From Macquaria australasica (taxonomy: Eukaryota > Chordata > Actinopteri > Centrarchiformes > Percichthyidae): DNA of 64,000 nt. The DNA is taken from positions 434,001-498,000 of the forward strand of contig SEMN01000352.1 of the NCBI GenBank assembly GCA_005408345.1, given 5' to 3'. Made by a program: the position numbers and the translations under genes. Under the pieces are notes generated by a model, which was not told the origin of the DNA, did no database searches, and saw only the letters and a list, made by a program, of their open reading frames with translations. Each line of letters begins with the position of its first letter. Position 1 is the first letter of the stretch. Below, one piece after another: positions 1-10,850 of this stretch.

Positions 1-390
1 AATGAAAAAGAATATCCTCTCGAAGGTCAAACACTTAAGTTTTTCAAAGGTTTTCTCACCACAGTAGGCTGGGCAAATAAAGAAAAATCTTTCTTACCAA
101 ACATGAGGTCCTTGTATGAAGCAATTTGGTCTTCTGCCTAATTAAATAAAGGTTAAAAAGAATACTCAAATTTATTGGGTAGCTGCTTCATATCAAATGA
201 CTTATATGGCAGCCTTCCCACTTTCCTGACTCCTTTCACCATAGCATGCAGCTTTAAACAGGAAAAAAACAAAAACGTAAAGCCAGACTTTAAAGCAAAT
301 CAGATGTTGATGCATTTGAAAATCTATAATTATATCTGATTTCTTTCTGGTGATTGACATGCCCTTGTGTTTTAAGTGTGCTCACTTCAA

Positions 391-394
391 GTGT

Positions 395-441
<47 letters not shown>
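391..441 (+). repeat. (GT)n microsatellite
   Basis: About 25 GT units with one interruption (TAT). Confidence 0.95.
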
Positions 442-443
<2 letters not shown>

Positions 444-1033
444 AGATCCTCCCTGTTATGTCCCGGGAGACTGCTGAGTGTGTTGACAGTGTATTTAGGG
501 AGCTTTTAACTCAATATACGCCTCAAACCCCACGGCACCCTGGCCTTTTCATTCCTTTGCACATCACCATGGAAACGCTGATGTTCATTAAAGTTCAGCC
601 TCTCTTTGAAGATATTAAGACAAAATGAGAGAAGAAAACAATATACAAGCAAACAACCCCAAATGTACATTCACCCACAGTGTTATACTATAAATAAATG
701 TCCTGTCCATGATAGGTCTGCTTGGGGACGTCCTGCAACCCTCCAAGGATGCTGGTTAGCGTGCTGCGGTGAAACCCATGGGCCTGTACAGCTAGCAAAC
801 ACATGGACTACAGCCTTTCACATGGGATGTGGAGAGCGAGATTGTGACAGCTGCATACTGTATTTGCAGACTTGGATACATAGATTTCCGCCTCACTTTG
901 CTGCTGTGGCCCCAGTGTGACACACACACACATGAATGAGCAGAGTTAGCCGCAGGAACATTGCGGTCAAGCAGCTGAAAGGTCGACTGAGACGCCCCTT
1001 TGGGAAAAATCAATTTCCATACATCTGAAGTTC

Positions 1034-1157
1034 TGTGTGTGTGTGTGTGTGTGTGTGTGATGCTGTGCAAATGCATCCTTGTGTTTCATTCTTTCCCCCA
1101 CACTCACAGGAATTGCATTAACCTCTGACAGATGTGGCGATCGCACTGCTGGGAGAA

Positions 1158-1192
<35 letters not shown>
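1034..1192 (+). repeat. Two (GT)n microsatellites
   Basis: Runs at 1034-1059 and 1162-1192 flank about 100 bp of unique sequence. They create spurious open frames on both strands. Confidence 0.9.
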
Positions 1193-1194
<2 letters not shown>

Positions 1195-2109
1195 GTGTAA
1201 GTCAACACTACATTTTATAGGAGTAACACATCTGCTCCATACAAATGAGCAGGAGTGGGACTGTCCAAGCAGTGACACACTTTCACATACTGTACACACA
1301 CACTCATTTGCGCATACATGTACACATTATATACATAAACACCCATACAGTGCACACACACACTCCACCCCACGTATTCGAACAGGCAGCTACACCTACA
1401 CAGTGCTCGACCCACGCGGCAGCAGAAATGGAGTCTCTCTCCTCATCTCTGTCAGCCCTCCTCGACTCGTTACAGTGAAGCCACAGTGCAACTGCAGCTG
1501 GGGACCCTGGGAAGCTATGTTTATCTAAAGAGGATAGGGACAGATTGAATATGTAAAGCCAGCAGCTAGTGGAATCCCATCACACTGATTGCTTTAGACC
1601 AGCTGAGAGTCTGAGATGGATTCTCTATTGCTCTCTCTAACAGAGGTTTAGTGGGATGTTTTGCAGTGCTGGGGTAAACAGCAGGTGACTGTGTGTTTGT
1701 GTGGGGTGTGGATATTGGCTGTGGAGAGAGTGATTCATATGCATTACACCTACTATATGCTCATGGCCACCAAATGTAGACAATTACTACACAGAAGAGC
1801 TTATTTGTGGGGTAGGAATTGGTATGCACGTGTATTCCTAGGAGATCAAACCATGTTCCATAGTAAATCTATGGAGCATTAGTGGGAATATTTGATAATA
1901 TCAAAAGGGAGTTTTCATTTCATTTCATTTTTAAAAAAAAAAGAAAAATACACATAAAATAGTAAATACTATACTACTACTATACTATTTAGTCAAAGCA
2001 ATTTCCCCCCATTCTTTTGCAAAACTGATCAAGCTCTGTCTGGTTGAATTGGGATTTTGAGTGAACTGCCTTTATTTTTATTTTTTTCAAATCCAGCCAG
2101 AAATACAGG

Positions 2110-2850
2110 ATTGGCTTGAGATCTGGGCTCTGACTCAGCCACTCCAGGACATTAACATTGTTATTTTTAAGCCCTTCCTATGTTGCTTTGGCTTTATGTT
2201 TGAGTCATGAGTCAAGTTTCCATCCAAAGTTACTGCAAAATTTAACTGAACGTCCAGCAAATTGGCAAAAGAAATATGTGAATTAATGCAAGTTTCCATA
2301 CACTCATGTTAATGTGATGGAAATATGGCATTTATTCCCCTGTTAATGATCTTTTGATTTTATCCTGAATTGTGAAGCACTTTGTAAAGTTTGTTTCCAG
2401 GGCACTTTGTTGCATTTTATTTTTATCGATATATCAACCTTTCCACCTCAGCCAAGCGTAAAAACTTCTTTTGAATTTCCAGCATTTCCAGTTTTTCTTT
2501 GCGCAAATTTAAAATGCTCATAAAACAGGTGGATGTTAACGCACTTATGCCAAAAACAAGTCTTGATGGACTGATGGACAAGACTGATGCTGCCACCACC
2601 ATGCTTCATGCTGGGTTTATGATGTCAAACATGATGTGTAGTCTGATGGCCTAAAACCAAAATTGTGGTCTCATCAGAGCACTGAACCTTCTTCCAGCTG
2701 ACTTCAAAGTCTCTGAAGCTCCAGCGGTGTCACAGGTCTGTTAATGGTCTCCCTCACTGGTCTCCTTCTTGAACAGTCACTCAGTTTTTGCAGCTCTGCC
2801 ATGCTCTTTCCATTTCTTAATTACTGAGTTAACTTCTAAAACTAATTGGC
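2110..2850 (-). pseudogene. Tc1-type transposase pseudogene (split, with stop codons)
   Basis: Reading the minus strand from right to left gives the HGGGS block, then about 350 bp of foreign repeat, then the block containing SPDLKPI. The second block has at least two in-frame stops before NNNVNVLEW. The glutamate expected after SPDLNPI is not preserved in frame. Tc1 transposases are about 340 residues with a DD34E triad; here only scattered parts survive. Confidence 0.7.
2212..2563. repeat. Interspersed repeat inserted in the Tc1 remnant (family with AAGTTTCCATCCA ends)
   Basis: The segment begins with AAGTTTCCATCCA and ends with GGTGGATGttaacgc, an imperfect inverted match to its start. The internal stretch around 2390-2465 (gtttccagggcactttg, then ttttatcgatatatcaacc) recurs at 4429-4490, which shows a multi-copy family. 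It looks like a non-autonomous element. The superfamily cannot be named from sequence alone. Confidence 0.55.
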
Positions 2851-3523
2851 TTTACAAGTGGCGATGTGTCCCATTTAAAAGGGGTGAATACTTATGTAAA
2901 ATATTTCATTTATATTTAACTGTAGCTCACTATATAGAGATCTGTTTTCACTTTGACATTAAAGGCCATTTTTTTCTGTTGAACAGTGTCAAACAAGCCA
3001 CATAAAATCCCCTTTTGATTCAATGTTTAATATGCAGACCTGGAAAAAACCAAGGAGTTGAAGGTGAACTGGCTGCAGAGAGGAGAAAGTGGCACCATCC
3101 TCTTTTGTGAGACCTGCTGCCTGAGACTCTCACTCACTCTACCATAGAGTGAGTGTTTCTTTTTCCAAACATGCAATGCAAATGATTCATAGTTCAATAA
3201 AAGTTCACCTGAAATGGGCCAAAAATTGCAGAAACAATTAAAGAAAGAATTCAAGGGGACTAAAAACGCCCTCTTGAATGTCTAGAAAAGCATTAATACA
3301 GAAATTCTCATTCATGAGCTTAGATTCTTTTCGCTGACATGGTTTCATTTGGTTATGTACAAATTCAGATGAGCAGAGTGAGACACTGATGCCGTAGTTG
3401 TACTTCTGAAGTTGGCTGCGAACAGCAACTTTGATCTTTAATTAGCTGGAGGAATCTGCAGAAATCCTTAATCTTTGCCCTCTTGTTCTCGTTATGCCCG
3501 CTTGTCCAGAAACAATGTTTTCA

Positions 3524-3571
3524 GACACACACACACACACACACAGACACACACACACACACACACACACA

Positions 3572-3622
<51 letters not shown>
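3524..3622 (+). repeat. (AC)n microsatellite, 99 bp
   Basis: Long AC run with two AGAC interruptions at about 3545 and 3571. Confidence 0.95.
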
Positions 3623-3623
<1 letters not shown>

Positions 3624-4308
3624 GAAAATGTGCCACACAGCTGTTACAGTTACAGTTCATATAACACACGCAAGTCTTAGTTAAATTTGCAGAACTATAT
3701 CATCCTCAATTACAGCCTGGAGCAGTTTTCCTTTGATGTAAGCACTGAATAACCCCTAAGAGAATAGACAGAGAGACACACACACACACATAACATACTG
3801 TATGTGTATATATACTGGGAGAGCTCTGATTATAATAGCCTTTTTTTTAGAATCCTATTTCTAGAGTGAAGAAGCATGAGAATCCCTCCACCATTCATTG
3901 AGGCCCGGCCTCTGAAGTATAGTCAACAGCAGCATGCGGCGATTAATTAGAGATTTGTCTGGATGAGGGGAGGTTTGGGAGGCAGAAGGATAAAGCAGGC
4001 AAATCTGCTGGCCTAATTAGGGGAATTTAATTTCTCACAGGCTCGCATTGACTCAGACCTTGATGAGGCATTTTTGGGAGAAGAGGGGAGTGGAGGGAGG
4101 GAGGAGAAAAAGCAGCTCGTCCATGATGTTACATGCGGCAATAGACGGGTGAAGAGAGAGTGCCAAAAGGGAAGTGCGAGACATTGCGAAATCATGTAGC
4201 GCCTTGACAATAGAGCTCATCAAATGTACTCATGTATTCTCAGTGAGGGTGTTTCTCTGCAGTGTTAGGGGCAAGAAAGTTGGAAGATTTTCTGAGGGTT
4301 TGGTAACC

Positions 4309-4333
4309 TTTTTTTTTTTTTTGGGGGGGGGGG
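4309..4333 (+). repeat. T14-G11 homopolymer junction
   Basis: Fourteen T (4309-4322) pass directly into eleven G (4323-4333). Such mononucleotide runs are prone to sequencing and replication slippage. Confidence 0.85.
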
Positions 4334-4424
4334 TCTCATTAAGGCGCAGTGTTGTATGGTATTTTACAGTCACAGGAGAGGAAATGACAATGACATAGCA
4401 TAGTAGAAAGTCAGTCTAGTCTGT

Positions 4425-4560
4425 TGCCAAGTCTGTTTCCATTGCACTTTGTCGCATTTTGCATTTATCGATACACCAACATCAAAATGTTCAACATTTC
4501 CACTGTTTTTTATTTTTGTTTTTTTTATGAGAAAATTTGAAAATCATTCTCCTTTTTTAA
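4425..4560. repeat. Second copy of the GTTTCCAT..ATCGATA repeat family
   Basis: gtttccattgcactttgtcgc followed by catttatcgatacaccaacat parallels about 2390-2450. A stretch with AAAATTTGAAAA follows, as in the other copy. It is a partial copy in the same orientation. Confidence 0.55.
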
Positions 4561-4654
4561 AAGTGATCCATAAGATGGCCGTGTATCACCCTGTGACCTG
4601 AAGATGCCTTTGGACAAACTTCCAGTCTCATGGTGAAAGCAAGACTAAAGGAAG

Positions 4655-5000
4655 TCTTGACGACTCGCGGCCAAGAAATAGTCCAACATGTACGTTGCAT
4701 AAAACCACATGGCCGTTATTAGATTTCGGTTTTGTACTGATTTAAACAAAAACGCAAATATGTTAAGTAGTGAGCTTTAGAGGTGCTGGTGGGCTAAATC
4801 TTGTTACCTTCGGACAGAGCCAGGCTAGCTGTTTCCCCTTGTTTTCAGTCTGTATGCTAAGCTAAGCTAACAGGCTGCTGGCTCCAGCTTCATATTGAAC
4901 GAACAGATATAACGAACAGAGTACTATCGATCTTCTCGTCTAACTCTCGGCAAGAAACCGAATAAGCGTATTTCCCAAAATGTTGAACTATTTCTTTAAA
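4655..5000 (+). repeat. Interspersed repeat, GCTAAGCTAAGCTAAC family, copy 1
   Basis: Contains gtgagctttagaggtgctgg, tatgctaagctaagctaaca, ctggctccagcttcatattg, ctaactctcggcaagaaa and a final gtatttcccaaaatgttgaa. The same blocks occur in the same order at 55870-56165. The pattern is widespread in percomorph genomes (from memory); its class is unknown to me. Confidence 0.65.
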
Positions 5001-6200
5001 AAAAAGTGTGAAAAGAGTGAAAAGCAGATCCTAACCCTTTTCTACAGTCAACCCAAACTTCAACCAAAGTTTTTTGGGTTGCCTAAACCTAATCTTTCCT
5101 TTTAACTGAAGCTATTTTAGACAGCACCGTCTGTTATTTTGCAATCAGTAGGAAGTGATGGGTTTTCCTTGAGCTGGCACTCTTTTCATTCCTAATTCAA
5201 ATTCTAATTTGCCAAGCATATCATCAAGCCTCGACCTGGGGAAAAGAAGACCCCAAAACAGCAGGAAACAATCACTTAAGTCAGACTCCATTCCATCAGC
5301 AAGATAGATTCTGATTAAAACAGAGACAAATGGTTTGTTTATTGAATTAGCTGCTTTGGTGGTGGGAGGAGCAGACGGAGATTAAGAGAGGAAGGCTTGC
5401 AGCAGTGTCAGGTGGAGGTAATAGAGGAGCCTATTTTTTTTTTCTTTTTTTTAAGAGGGAAGTTCAGTTAATCTGTGCTTAACTGTCAACGGGGAATGAA
5501 GCAGCAGTACAGTGAGATTCATCTGAACTGAAGGGACAGCAGCTGGGCTTGTCTCGTCTCTTTATACTGGAGTAAACAGCTCATACTACAACATCTAAAT
5601 ACTGTAATTAGTGCGGGTCCACAAACAGACCTGACCCTTCTTCACATCCTTTGCCCATCTGTGAAGATGAGTCATGCAGAATGTGTAAGGAAGCATTTAA
5701 GTGATGCAGTCAGTCCATATACATTACATAATAATAATAGCACCCGGAGGACTGCTAAAGAGAGCCCTACAGTACAAAGGACTAATATTCTCTTTTAAAG
5801 AGTATTGGTCTTTAGTGGCCAATGGAAAGGTAACCCATCATTGCTCTTGCTCTGTCTCTCTTTCTGTCACACACACAGACACACACACATATGCAGAGCC
5901 TAATGTGTTCTCGGGCCTAATAGCTCTTTCATTAGTACCAATCCAAAGACAAATGGATTCAATAAGCAGCCCAAATCTATCTGTCTGTTTGGGTTTAGAA
6001 ACACCCCTGGTCCCTTACTCCCTGCCTGGCATTTATGTACTCTGAAATGGAGAGAGAGAGGCAAGAAAATAGATGAGAAAGTGGATGAAATAGACAACAG
6101 ATTGACAAAATGCTGCATAATGACTGGGGCGGGGAAAAAAGGGCAAACAGCGACAGGCTTATGTCAAGATGTACGTCAAGATGCTGTTAACAGGGATATT

Positions 6201-6211
6201 GACAAAACCAT
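6201..6211. repeat. Target-site duplication, left copy
   Basis: GACAAAACCAT, identical to 6868-6878, directly flanking the tail side of the LINE insertion. Confidence 0.8.
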
Positions 6212-6867
6212 CCATCCATCCATTTTCTTCCGCTTATCCGGGGCCGGGTCGCGGTGGCAGCAGGTTAAGCAGGGTTGTCCAGACGTCCCTCTCCTCAGCA
6301 ACGCTTTCCAGCTCCTCCTTGGGGACCCCAAGGTGTTCCCAGGCCAGATGAGATATATTATCCCTCCAGCGTGTTCTGGGTCTGCCCCGGGGCCTCCTAC
6401 CAGTTGGACGTGCCCGGAAAACCTCCAAAGGGAGGCGTCCAGGAGGCATCCTAATCAGATGCTCGAACCACCTCAACTGGCTCCTTTCGATGCGAAGGAG
6501 CAGCGGCACTACTCCGAGCTCCCTCCGGATGTCCGAGCTCCTTTCCCTATCTCTAAGGGTGAGCCCAGCCACCCTGCGGAGGAAACTCATTTCGGCCGCT
6601 TGTATCCGCGATCTCATTCTTTCGGTCACTACCCAAAGCTCATGACCATAGGTGAGGGTTGGAATGTAGATCGACTGGTAAATCGAAAGCTTTGCCTTCC
6701 GGCTCAGCTCCCTCTTCACCACCACGGTCCGGTACAACGCCCGCATTACTGCTGATGCTGCACCAATCCGCCTGTCCATCTCACGCTCCATCTTACATCA
6801 CTCGTGAACAAGACCCCGAGATACTTGAACTCCCCCATCTGGGGCAGTAACTCACCTCCAACCCAAA
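6212..6867 (-). mobile_element. 5'-truncated RTE/Rex3-like LINE, 3' end only, with 11-bp target-site duplication
   Basis: The minus strand encodes the C-terminal end of a LINE reverse-transcriptase polyprotein, from the region reading FKYLGVLFTSD through SIYIPTLTYGHELWVVTE, RIQAAEMSFLRRVAGLTLRD and RRPRGRPRTRWRD to the final LLPPRPGPG and a TAA at 6236-6234. Fish RTE-clade (Rex3-type) elements end this way and carry a short 3' tail of GATG repeats, seen here as three ATGG units at about 6212-6223. Both sides are bounded by the identical GACAAAACCAT (6201-6211 and 6868-6878), a target-site duplication that fixes the insertion limits. The element is truncated to 656 bp, so endonuclease and most of the reverse transcriptase are missing. 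The clade assignment is from memory. Confidence 0.85.
6234..6862 (-). pseudogene. LINE ORF2 C-terminal fragment, frameshifted near its 5' end
   Basis: An open stretch of 185 codons (6791-6234) begins MEREMDRRIGAASAV and runs to the natural stop. The upstream codons FKYLGVLFTSD (about 6805-6840, minus strand) are in a different frame from MEREMDRR. Compared with the usual fish element, one base appears to be missing at about 6793-6800, between TSD and MERE. The remaining frame is intact, which suggests a fairly recent insertion. With no catalytic reverse-transcriptase or endonuclease motifs it cannot function on its own. The antisense 224-codon frame on the plus strand is only a shadow of it. 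Confidence 0.8.
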
Positions 6868-6878
6868 GACAAAACCAT
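6868..6878. repeat. Target-site duplication, right copy
   Basis: GACAAAACCAT, identical to 6201-6211, directly flanking the truncated 5' side of the LINE insertion. Confidence 0.8.
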
Positions 6879-8266
6879 TATGGAAAATTTTAAAAAGAAG
6901 CTTGATTGTGCATTTTCTAGCAAATAGATGAGGCTTGTGAACATTGTTTGGGTGGTGTCGAGGATAATTTTGTGAGTGGAATAACAAGAGATTTTGTTGC
7001 TTTAGCTTCCTGAACAGAACTTTATACATCTTTCTGTGCAGAGACATTAATGGTACCTTTTTTTGTGCTGCATTTATGGAAGCTATCAGACCAAAAGAGG
7101 GAGCAATTAACGCCTTGAATACAAAAGACTCATTTGCATGCACATACTGTATATTCACGTACGCTTGGGTAAAATGAATCTACACATCCTTGTCCATGCT
7201 TGTCACCAATGAGCATCAATGGTGTGTGTTAATTACACACCTTACCACGTGCAGGGCGAAGCGGCGTATCGGTGACACGCTTCCGTGGATGGTGCTCGTG
7301 GAGTCTCTAATCGAGTTTTGAATTCCAATTTCCCGGAGATGCCCTCTCTTTGAACAGGGGTCAAGTCTCCTTCGCTAATTTGTTTGCCTGCCGGAGCGAG
7401 AGTGAATCCGGCTGGCGCAACACCATGAGGCGGCCCTAGCAAGTGTCAAATAGCAGAGCGTGACGGGTGGCTTTAGAGGAGCTAAAGATCTATGTGTGAG
7501 AGTGAGTGTCAAGATTTTCCCCTATCACTGAATAGTTTTGTGGATCACCGTTCCTTTAAAAAGCTGCTAACTGACAGAAGAATTTCATTAGTCTGGGTTT
7601 CAGTGAAGAGATTCATGTCTAAATGCTGATTTGGAGGCTTTCCCACCTTGTCAAGAGTGAATATTTGGAGGATACATTCGTGTGTGTGTGTGTGTGTGCG
7701 TGGTGGTGTGGGTAGGATGGTGGGTGGCAGCGTGGGAAGGGGATGATTGGTGTGTGGGTGGGTGGTTCAGCCGGTGGTGGGGGCTCTCGAAATAACAATG
7801 GTCTGCCTGAAAGCCTGGAATATGATACCTCTGTTTGTTTGTGTGTGTGAACATGCCTCTCTCTGTGTCTTATGATGTGACAGGACACGAACAAAAGGAT
7901 TTGGGCAGAATTAGTCAAGGATTAGACATCTATTTTAATGTCTTTTGTCGAGTCAAATGTGTTATATGCCGCTCGAACGAACAAAGTGGGCCAGGCTGCC
8001 GCGCTGCATACCAAGCGATCGTCGGTGTGAAAAAAGCTAACGCACGCTGTTAGATGTTACAAAGCGAACACCCTACCTTACAGATAAATCACAAACTTAT
8101 TCATGACTTGTTGATGGCATCAAAAATAAAAAAGTGCTTACATTTTTCTTTTCTAACACAGCTATTTTCCTGCGAGTCAGAACCTCTCACAGCACATTTT
8201 TTTTGCATCCTTCAAAACTCTTTGAGCCTTTTGAGGGCCCTGTTTCCATAGCAACTAGGGATGGAT

Positions 8267-8268
<2 letters not shown>

Positions 8269-8297
<29 letters not shown>
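8269..8297 (+). repeat. (GT)n microsatellite
   Basis: About 14 uninterrupted GT units, followed by gcatgcacgtgtatatg. Confidence 0.85.
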
Positions 8298-9275
8298 CAT
8301 GCACGTGTATATGTGTGTCCAGCTCGACTTGTTGCATTTTGTGATGCTCACAAGCACCGAGCTGCGCCTCAGGCTTCAGAGGACAGCAGCACAGGCTAAA
8401 AACACAGTGCGGTTGGTATGTGGTTTCTTTAACTGTACTGTTTTAGTTTGTACAAAATCACACGCACCTCCACCCATATGTATAGACAAATGTGTGTTCA
8501 CGGTGAACGCCTGATATACACACACAACACCTGTAATTGCTGCAAATGGCTGAATGTACTGCCTCGTGATTTTTTTCCTTGTTGATCAATGCCGCAGCAG
8601 CAGCAGCAGCTTCGTTCTGCCCAGCATCATGTTTACATGTTGCAGTCAGTAATTTGGAGGCAGAACAACATCTCTCTCATCCTGCCAGTTATCACAGTTT
8701 ACTGAGCATAGCATCACTCGCTGTCTCTCTTTCCCCTCCTTTTTCTGACTATTCCCTCTCTGACTTAAAATCTCTATTTCTAGTTATCAGTCTGTGTATG
8801 CGCACATGTATCCCTCCGTGTGTTCAGCCATGTATCGACCCGTCTACTAACCCGCCCGTCTAGCCCTCCCTCTCCTTGAAACTCCTCCCACTTTCTTCCC
8901 ACATCACCTCAGTTTCACTCATGTCACTTTCCTTCCCTGCCTATATCCTCCATGTGCCGCTCCACCTTAACCCTCCACCATCCACCCTCCACCCCCACCA
9001 ACATCCCGTCTCCCAGACTTGTCGTTTGTCACCTGTATCTCCCGCTGATGATAACATCTGTCTGTCTGTTGATAAATCAGTCAGCTGCCTTGGATCAAAG
9101 TGCAGAGAAGCTCTCAGATTCAGGTAGCTATCGTTGTCATCCATCCACCTGTCAAAGCCAGCCCTCCCACTGTCTCCTCCCCCTCCTGTCCTCTCTCCTG
9201 CTGCCCTTGGTTGCTGACACTAAAGTCATAGAGAGATAGTCAAACACACACAGCTAAATGCAAATACAGTAACTT

Positions 9276-9296
9276 AATGTAATGTAATGTAATGTA
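9276..9296 (+). repeat. (TAATG)4 pentanucleotide repeat
   Basis: Four consecutive TAATG units. Confidence 0.85.
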
Positions 9297-10380
9297 CAAT
9301 AAAATAGCAATGTAGCTACTGGTTAAGGGCTGATAACCTTGTCAACATGCAGTCAAATGTGTCTCGTAATGGGCTGCAAATGTCAGATGAGTTAATGGAA
9401 TTCAATGATAACACCACATTATTGAATATCAGCTATTATAATGTCATAAATGTGGTGATATTTAATGGATGATGGAATAATACTATGCACTAATAATGTA
9501 ATAAAAATAATACAATATGTAACATCCTGAACATAATAACATAGACAAACATTTCAGCTCCATTTGAAGTATTTATCTACATATACTTAAATCATTATTT
9601 TCTATTTTGTTCAACTTATTATGTTATCAACTGTACTGTCCAAAAGTACAACTAAAGTAATACATGTTTTGGTTTAAAAATGTAATCCAAAGAGTTTCTA
9701 AATGACAGCATAAGATCATCAGGACACAATGTAAAACTATGTAGAGTTTGAATGAGTCTTCGGTTGACTGGATGAGCAAGTCTCATTTCCCATGACTCCC
9801 ATTTCATGCTGGGAAGGCAGAACAGTCGGCGTTGTGTGTTTAAACGAGTCCCAGTAAGATTAACAGGTACATTTACAGGTGCTAACATTAAATCTGTGTG
9901 GTCCAGTTTAGCTGATCATTATCAGTTAATGGAAGAAGAGATATGGGAGCCCTGATGGAGAATCAGGGTTGTTAAGATAATTGGGATGTATTGGCTGGGC
10001 ACAGAGTTTGCCTTTAGCCAGGCGCAGTAGGGTGTAGCTCTTTTGGATAAGCCCAGTATTTGGCATTCAGATGGACAAGGCCCCAGTTGGCAGTTAAAAA
10101 AAGGAGCCAGGCAGTGTGACAATTAGGCTAATGATAGTTGAGAACGGGCTCAGTGACTGGCGTGGAGTTTGATTGTTGTGGGATTGAGGAGGAGGAGGAG
10201 AAGCAGGACGAGGATGGCTGGGATTTGAAGGTGGGGTTTTGTAAAGACCCCGGCCCAGTCAGGTGTGCCAAACAGAGCAGAACAGTTGGCCGGGCATGGT
10301 AGAGCTTGGAACAGCACAACTTGGCTCAGGGCTGATGTGACCTGCTGCCACTTCTAACTGCTAGTGTGGGAAAACGCAAT

Positions 10381-10680
10381 GGAGAAAGGAGGAAGGAAGA
10401 TGGCTCGAAGGGATTGGAGGGTGTTACGGGAGGGATGGAGGCAAACAAAAAAGGGATAAGAAACACAGAAGACAGTAGTAGGAGGAATTAGAAGCAGCAG
10501 GGGAAGTGGTGAGGAGTGATGAGAATTTAAGAAGCAAGACGCAATGATGGAGAGGGGAAAAAGACAAGTGGATCCAAGTGGAAGAAAGGGAGGGATATAA
10601 GATAAGTGGGTAGTAAACATAACCAGAGAAGAAACAGGATGCAGCAGGAGGAAAAGGAAAAAGTAATCGGTGAAATGTCA
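10381..10680 (+). repeat. Polypurine-rich tract, about 300 bp
   Basis: A/G-rich plus strand (ggagaaaggaggaaggaaga at the start). The overlapping minus-strand Ser/Pro/Phe-rich frames are composition artefacts. Confidence 0.6.
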
Positions 10681-10734
10681 CAGGGAAAAATCAAAATTTT
10701 GTTGGAATTTAACACAACTTGACCTCACTTTTTT

Positions 10735-10850
10735 TGTGCAGAACACTAACAGAGTACAATACGACTCCAACCAGAATGCTAATGCTGCTCCATTTCTGCT
10801 GGATGTGAAAATAGGCATCCGTTAGCTAACTTGTTAGCCATAACCATTTT
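10735..10850 (+). repeat. R2 family fragment (3' end)
   Basis: cgactccaaccagaatgcta, atgctgctccatttctgctg, gatgtgaaaataggcat and gttagctaacttgttagcca match the last part of the 31735 copy in the same orientation. Confidence 0.5.

Larger units (their letters stand above)
1..1984. other. Non-coding, microsatellite-rich
   Basis: Apart from the three (GT)n runs, no gene, RNA or transposon was recognised. The 94-149 codon frames here consist largely of His-Thr or Cys-Val runs from CA/GT repeats. Confidence 0.6.
1985..3045 (-). mobile_element. Decayed Tc1/mariner DNA transposon, interrupted by another repeat
   Basis: The minus strand retains transposase signatures. MKHGGGS is encoded at about 2586-2610. 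NNNVNVLEWLSQSPDLKPI, the region of the third catalytic residue in Tc1 transposases (usually WPSQSPDLNPIE), is encoded at about 2112-2170. Just upstream of the latter, a degraded LKHKAKAT corresponds to the Tc1 DNDPKHxAKAT block. Other stretches match the Tc1 body on the plus strand: gtctcatcagagc at 2669, the gctctttccatttct region at about 2804, and gggtgaatacttatgt at 2882-2896, close to the element's end. Terminal inverted repeats are not recognisable. A different repeat sits between the two motifs (2212-2563). Clearly dead. Confidence 0.75.
7160..10734. other. Non-coding; one CpG-containing block that looks conserved (7225-7480)
   Basis: 7225-7480 is more complex and richer in CG dinucleotides than its surroundings. 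It includes gtgttaattacacacc and caaatt/aatttg-type AT cores that homeodomain factors prefer. The remainder holds (GT)n at 7680 and 8269, a C/T-rich stretch at 8700-9200 and a purine tract. No coding exon recognised. Confidence 0.4.

Noticed and set aside
1079..1528. 149-codon plus-strand frame
   Set aside because: Contains Cys-Val and His-Thr runs from two microsatellites; no splice context or domain.
3524..3622. CRISPR-like array
   Set aside because: Simple dinucleotide repeat without spacers; the window is vertebrate DNA.
6081..6755. Plus-strand open frame of 224 codons, rich in Pro and Ser
   Set aside because: It is the antisense shadow of the LINE fragment on the minus strand, whose protein blocks are recognisable.
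10354..10715. Overlapping minus-strand frames rich in Ser, Pro, Phe and Leu
   Set aside because: Three frames overlap across a purine tract, which yields Ser/Pro/Phe/Leu on the other strand in any frame.
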